Below, piece after piece: positions 6,166 to 6,923 of a stretch of DNA of 6,923 bases. The stretch lies in NCBI GenBank assembly GCA_007126865.1, contig SLAN01000169.1:1-6923 (forward strand), written 5' to 3'. This stretch comes from Spirochaetales bacterium (GTDB lineage: Bacteria; Spirochaetota; Spirochaetia; DSM-27196; SKKC01). The notes under the pieces are model-generated. The model had not been told where the DNA came from. It saw nothing but the letters and a program-made list of their open reading frames with translations, and did no database searches. How positions within the stretch are numbered: position 1 is the first letter of the stretch; each line of letters opens with the position of its first letter. The translations under genes and the position numbers were made by a program.

Positions 6166-6923
6166 TCATGCGTTCATTGTGTTGTAGATGTTCCGAGCGT
6201 TGTTCTTGCTCTTCATATGATCGAAATACATGCCGGCGCCGAGCGCGACACAGTTCAACGGATCCTCCGCCTTAAAGGCCGGTACACCGGTCTCGTTACT
6301 GATCAGAGTGTCGAGCCCCTTCAACAAGCTACCGCCTCCGGTCATTACGATACCGCGTTCGACGATGTCGGCGGCGAGCTCGGGAGGTGTCTGCCCGAGT
6401 GTACGCTTAATCTCCTCGACTATCGTGTTAATCGGTTCCTGCAACGCCTCACGTACCTCAACCGAATCGATTTCGAGACGACGCGGAAGACCGGTGATCG
6501 CATCGGTGCCCTTCACTTCCATCTTTTCGATCTTCTTATCGGGCGTGGCATTACCGATCATCTTCTTGAGGTCCTCGGCGGTCCGCTCACCGACGATGAG
6601 ATTATGTACCGTTCGGACGTGTTTCATAATCGCTTCGTCGAACTCGTCACCGCCGAGGCGAATCGCGTTCGTCACGACCATACCACCGAGCGAAATGACG
6701 GAGATTTCGCTCGTGCCGCCACCGATATCGGCGACCATATGCCCCGCCGGCTCATAAATCGGAATCGCCGCCCCAATGGCCGCGGCCAGCGACTCGGAGA
6801 TGACTTTCACTTCGCGAGCTCCCGCCTTGTATGCGGCATCCTGAACCGCTCGCTCCTCCACCTCGGTAATGCAGCTCGGAACTCCGATTACCATGCGTGG
6901 CTTCACGAACCAGCGGCGACTCA
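6166..6923 (-). CDS. mreB: Rod shape-determining actin homologue MreB (5' end outside the window)
   Basis: MreB polymerises with ATP into membrane-bound filaments that guide the elongasome. About 251 C-terminal residues are present. MreB is usually near 340-350 residues, so roughly the first 95, including the phosphate-1 motif, lie beyond the right edge. The frame is open to the edge and the GTG at 6906 is an internal valine. Visible family features are the phosphate-2 motif DIGGGTSE, the segment [30 protein letters not shown] with the adenosine-binding glycines, and [13 protein letters not shown]. The segment usually reading EEPxAAAIG is SESLAAAIG here (near 6780-6798): the second glutamate is kept, while the first glutamate and the proline are both serine. 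The asparagine-rich C-terminal tail after FDHM is about 15 residues. The gene is followed at 13 bases by mreC, and its promoter must lie outside the window. Confidence 0.97.
   Translation of the reverse strand, partial: SRRWFVKPRMVIGVPSCITEVEERAVQDAAYKAGAREVKVISESLAAAIGAAIPIYEPAGHMVADIGGGTSEISVISLGGMVVTNAIRLGGDEFDEAIMKHVRTVHNLIVGERTAEDLKKMIGNATPDKKIEKMEVKGTDAITGLPRRLEIDSVEVREALQEPINTIVEEIKRTLGQTPPELAADIVERGIVMTGGGSLLKGLDTLISNETGVPAFKAEDPLNCVALGAGMYFDHMKSKNNARNIYNTMNA

Overview
The window holds eight protein-coding genes in two convergent clusters. It looks like an ordinary chromosomal region of a didermal, rod- or helix-shaped bacterium. A spirochaete is my best guess. The reasons are the mreB-mreC-mreD-pbp2 order, which I recall from Treponema and relatives, the CHASE2-style membrane-anchored class III cyclase, and the lipoprotein and small membrane gene beside it. 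This assignment is inference: no rRNA or other taxonomic marker lies in the window. Base composition is moderately GC-rich by eye and even across the genes, with no sign of recent transfer.

The plus-strand cluster (1-2896) starts with the 3' part of a class III adenylate cyclase, cut by the window edge. Its stop codon overlaps the start of a gene for a predicted lipoprotein of unknown function. After a 110-base spacer rich in short repeats comes a small three-helix membrane protein. After an 83-base spacer with a possible promoter comes mazG, encoding a two-domain nucleoside triphosphate pyrophosphohydrolase.

The minus-strand cluster (6923-2923, read right to left) is the cell-shape operon: mreB (5' end missing), mreC, mreD and mrdA (PBP2). 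Gaps are 13, 3 and 23 bases, so it is almost certainly one transcript. MreB filaments, the MreC/MreD membrane proteins and the PBP2 transpeptidase form the core of the elongasome, which inserts peptidoglycan along the cell side wall. The usual next gene, rodA, is absent: the operon ends 26 bases from the end of the convergent mazG, with no convincing terminator between them.

I found no RNA gene, mobile element, CRISPR array or phage gene. I also see no convincing undescribed system. The points most worth checking are the translationally coupled cyclase/lipoprotein pair, a set of short tandem duplications with 14-15 base periods (two overlapping stop codons, one inside mazG), and small departures from consensus in the PBP2 and MreB active-site regions.
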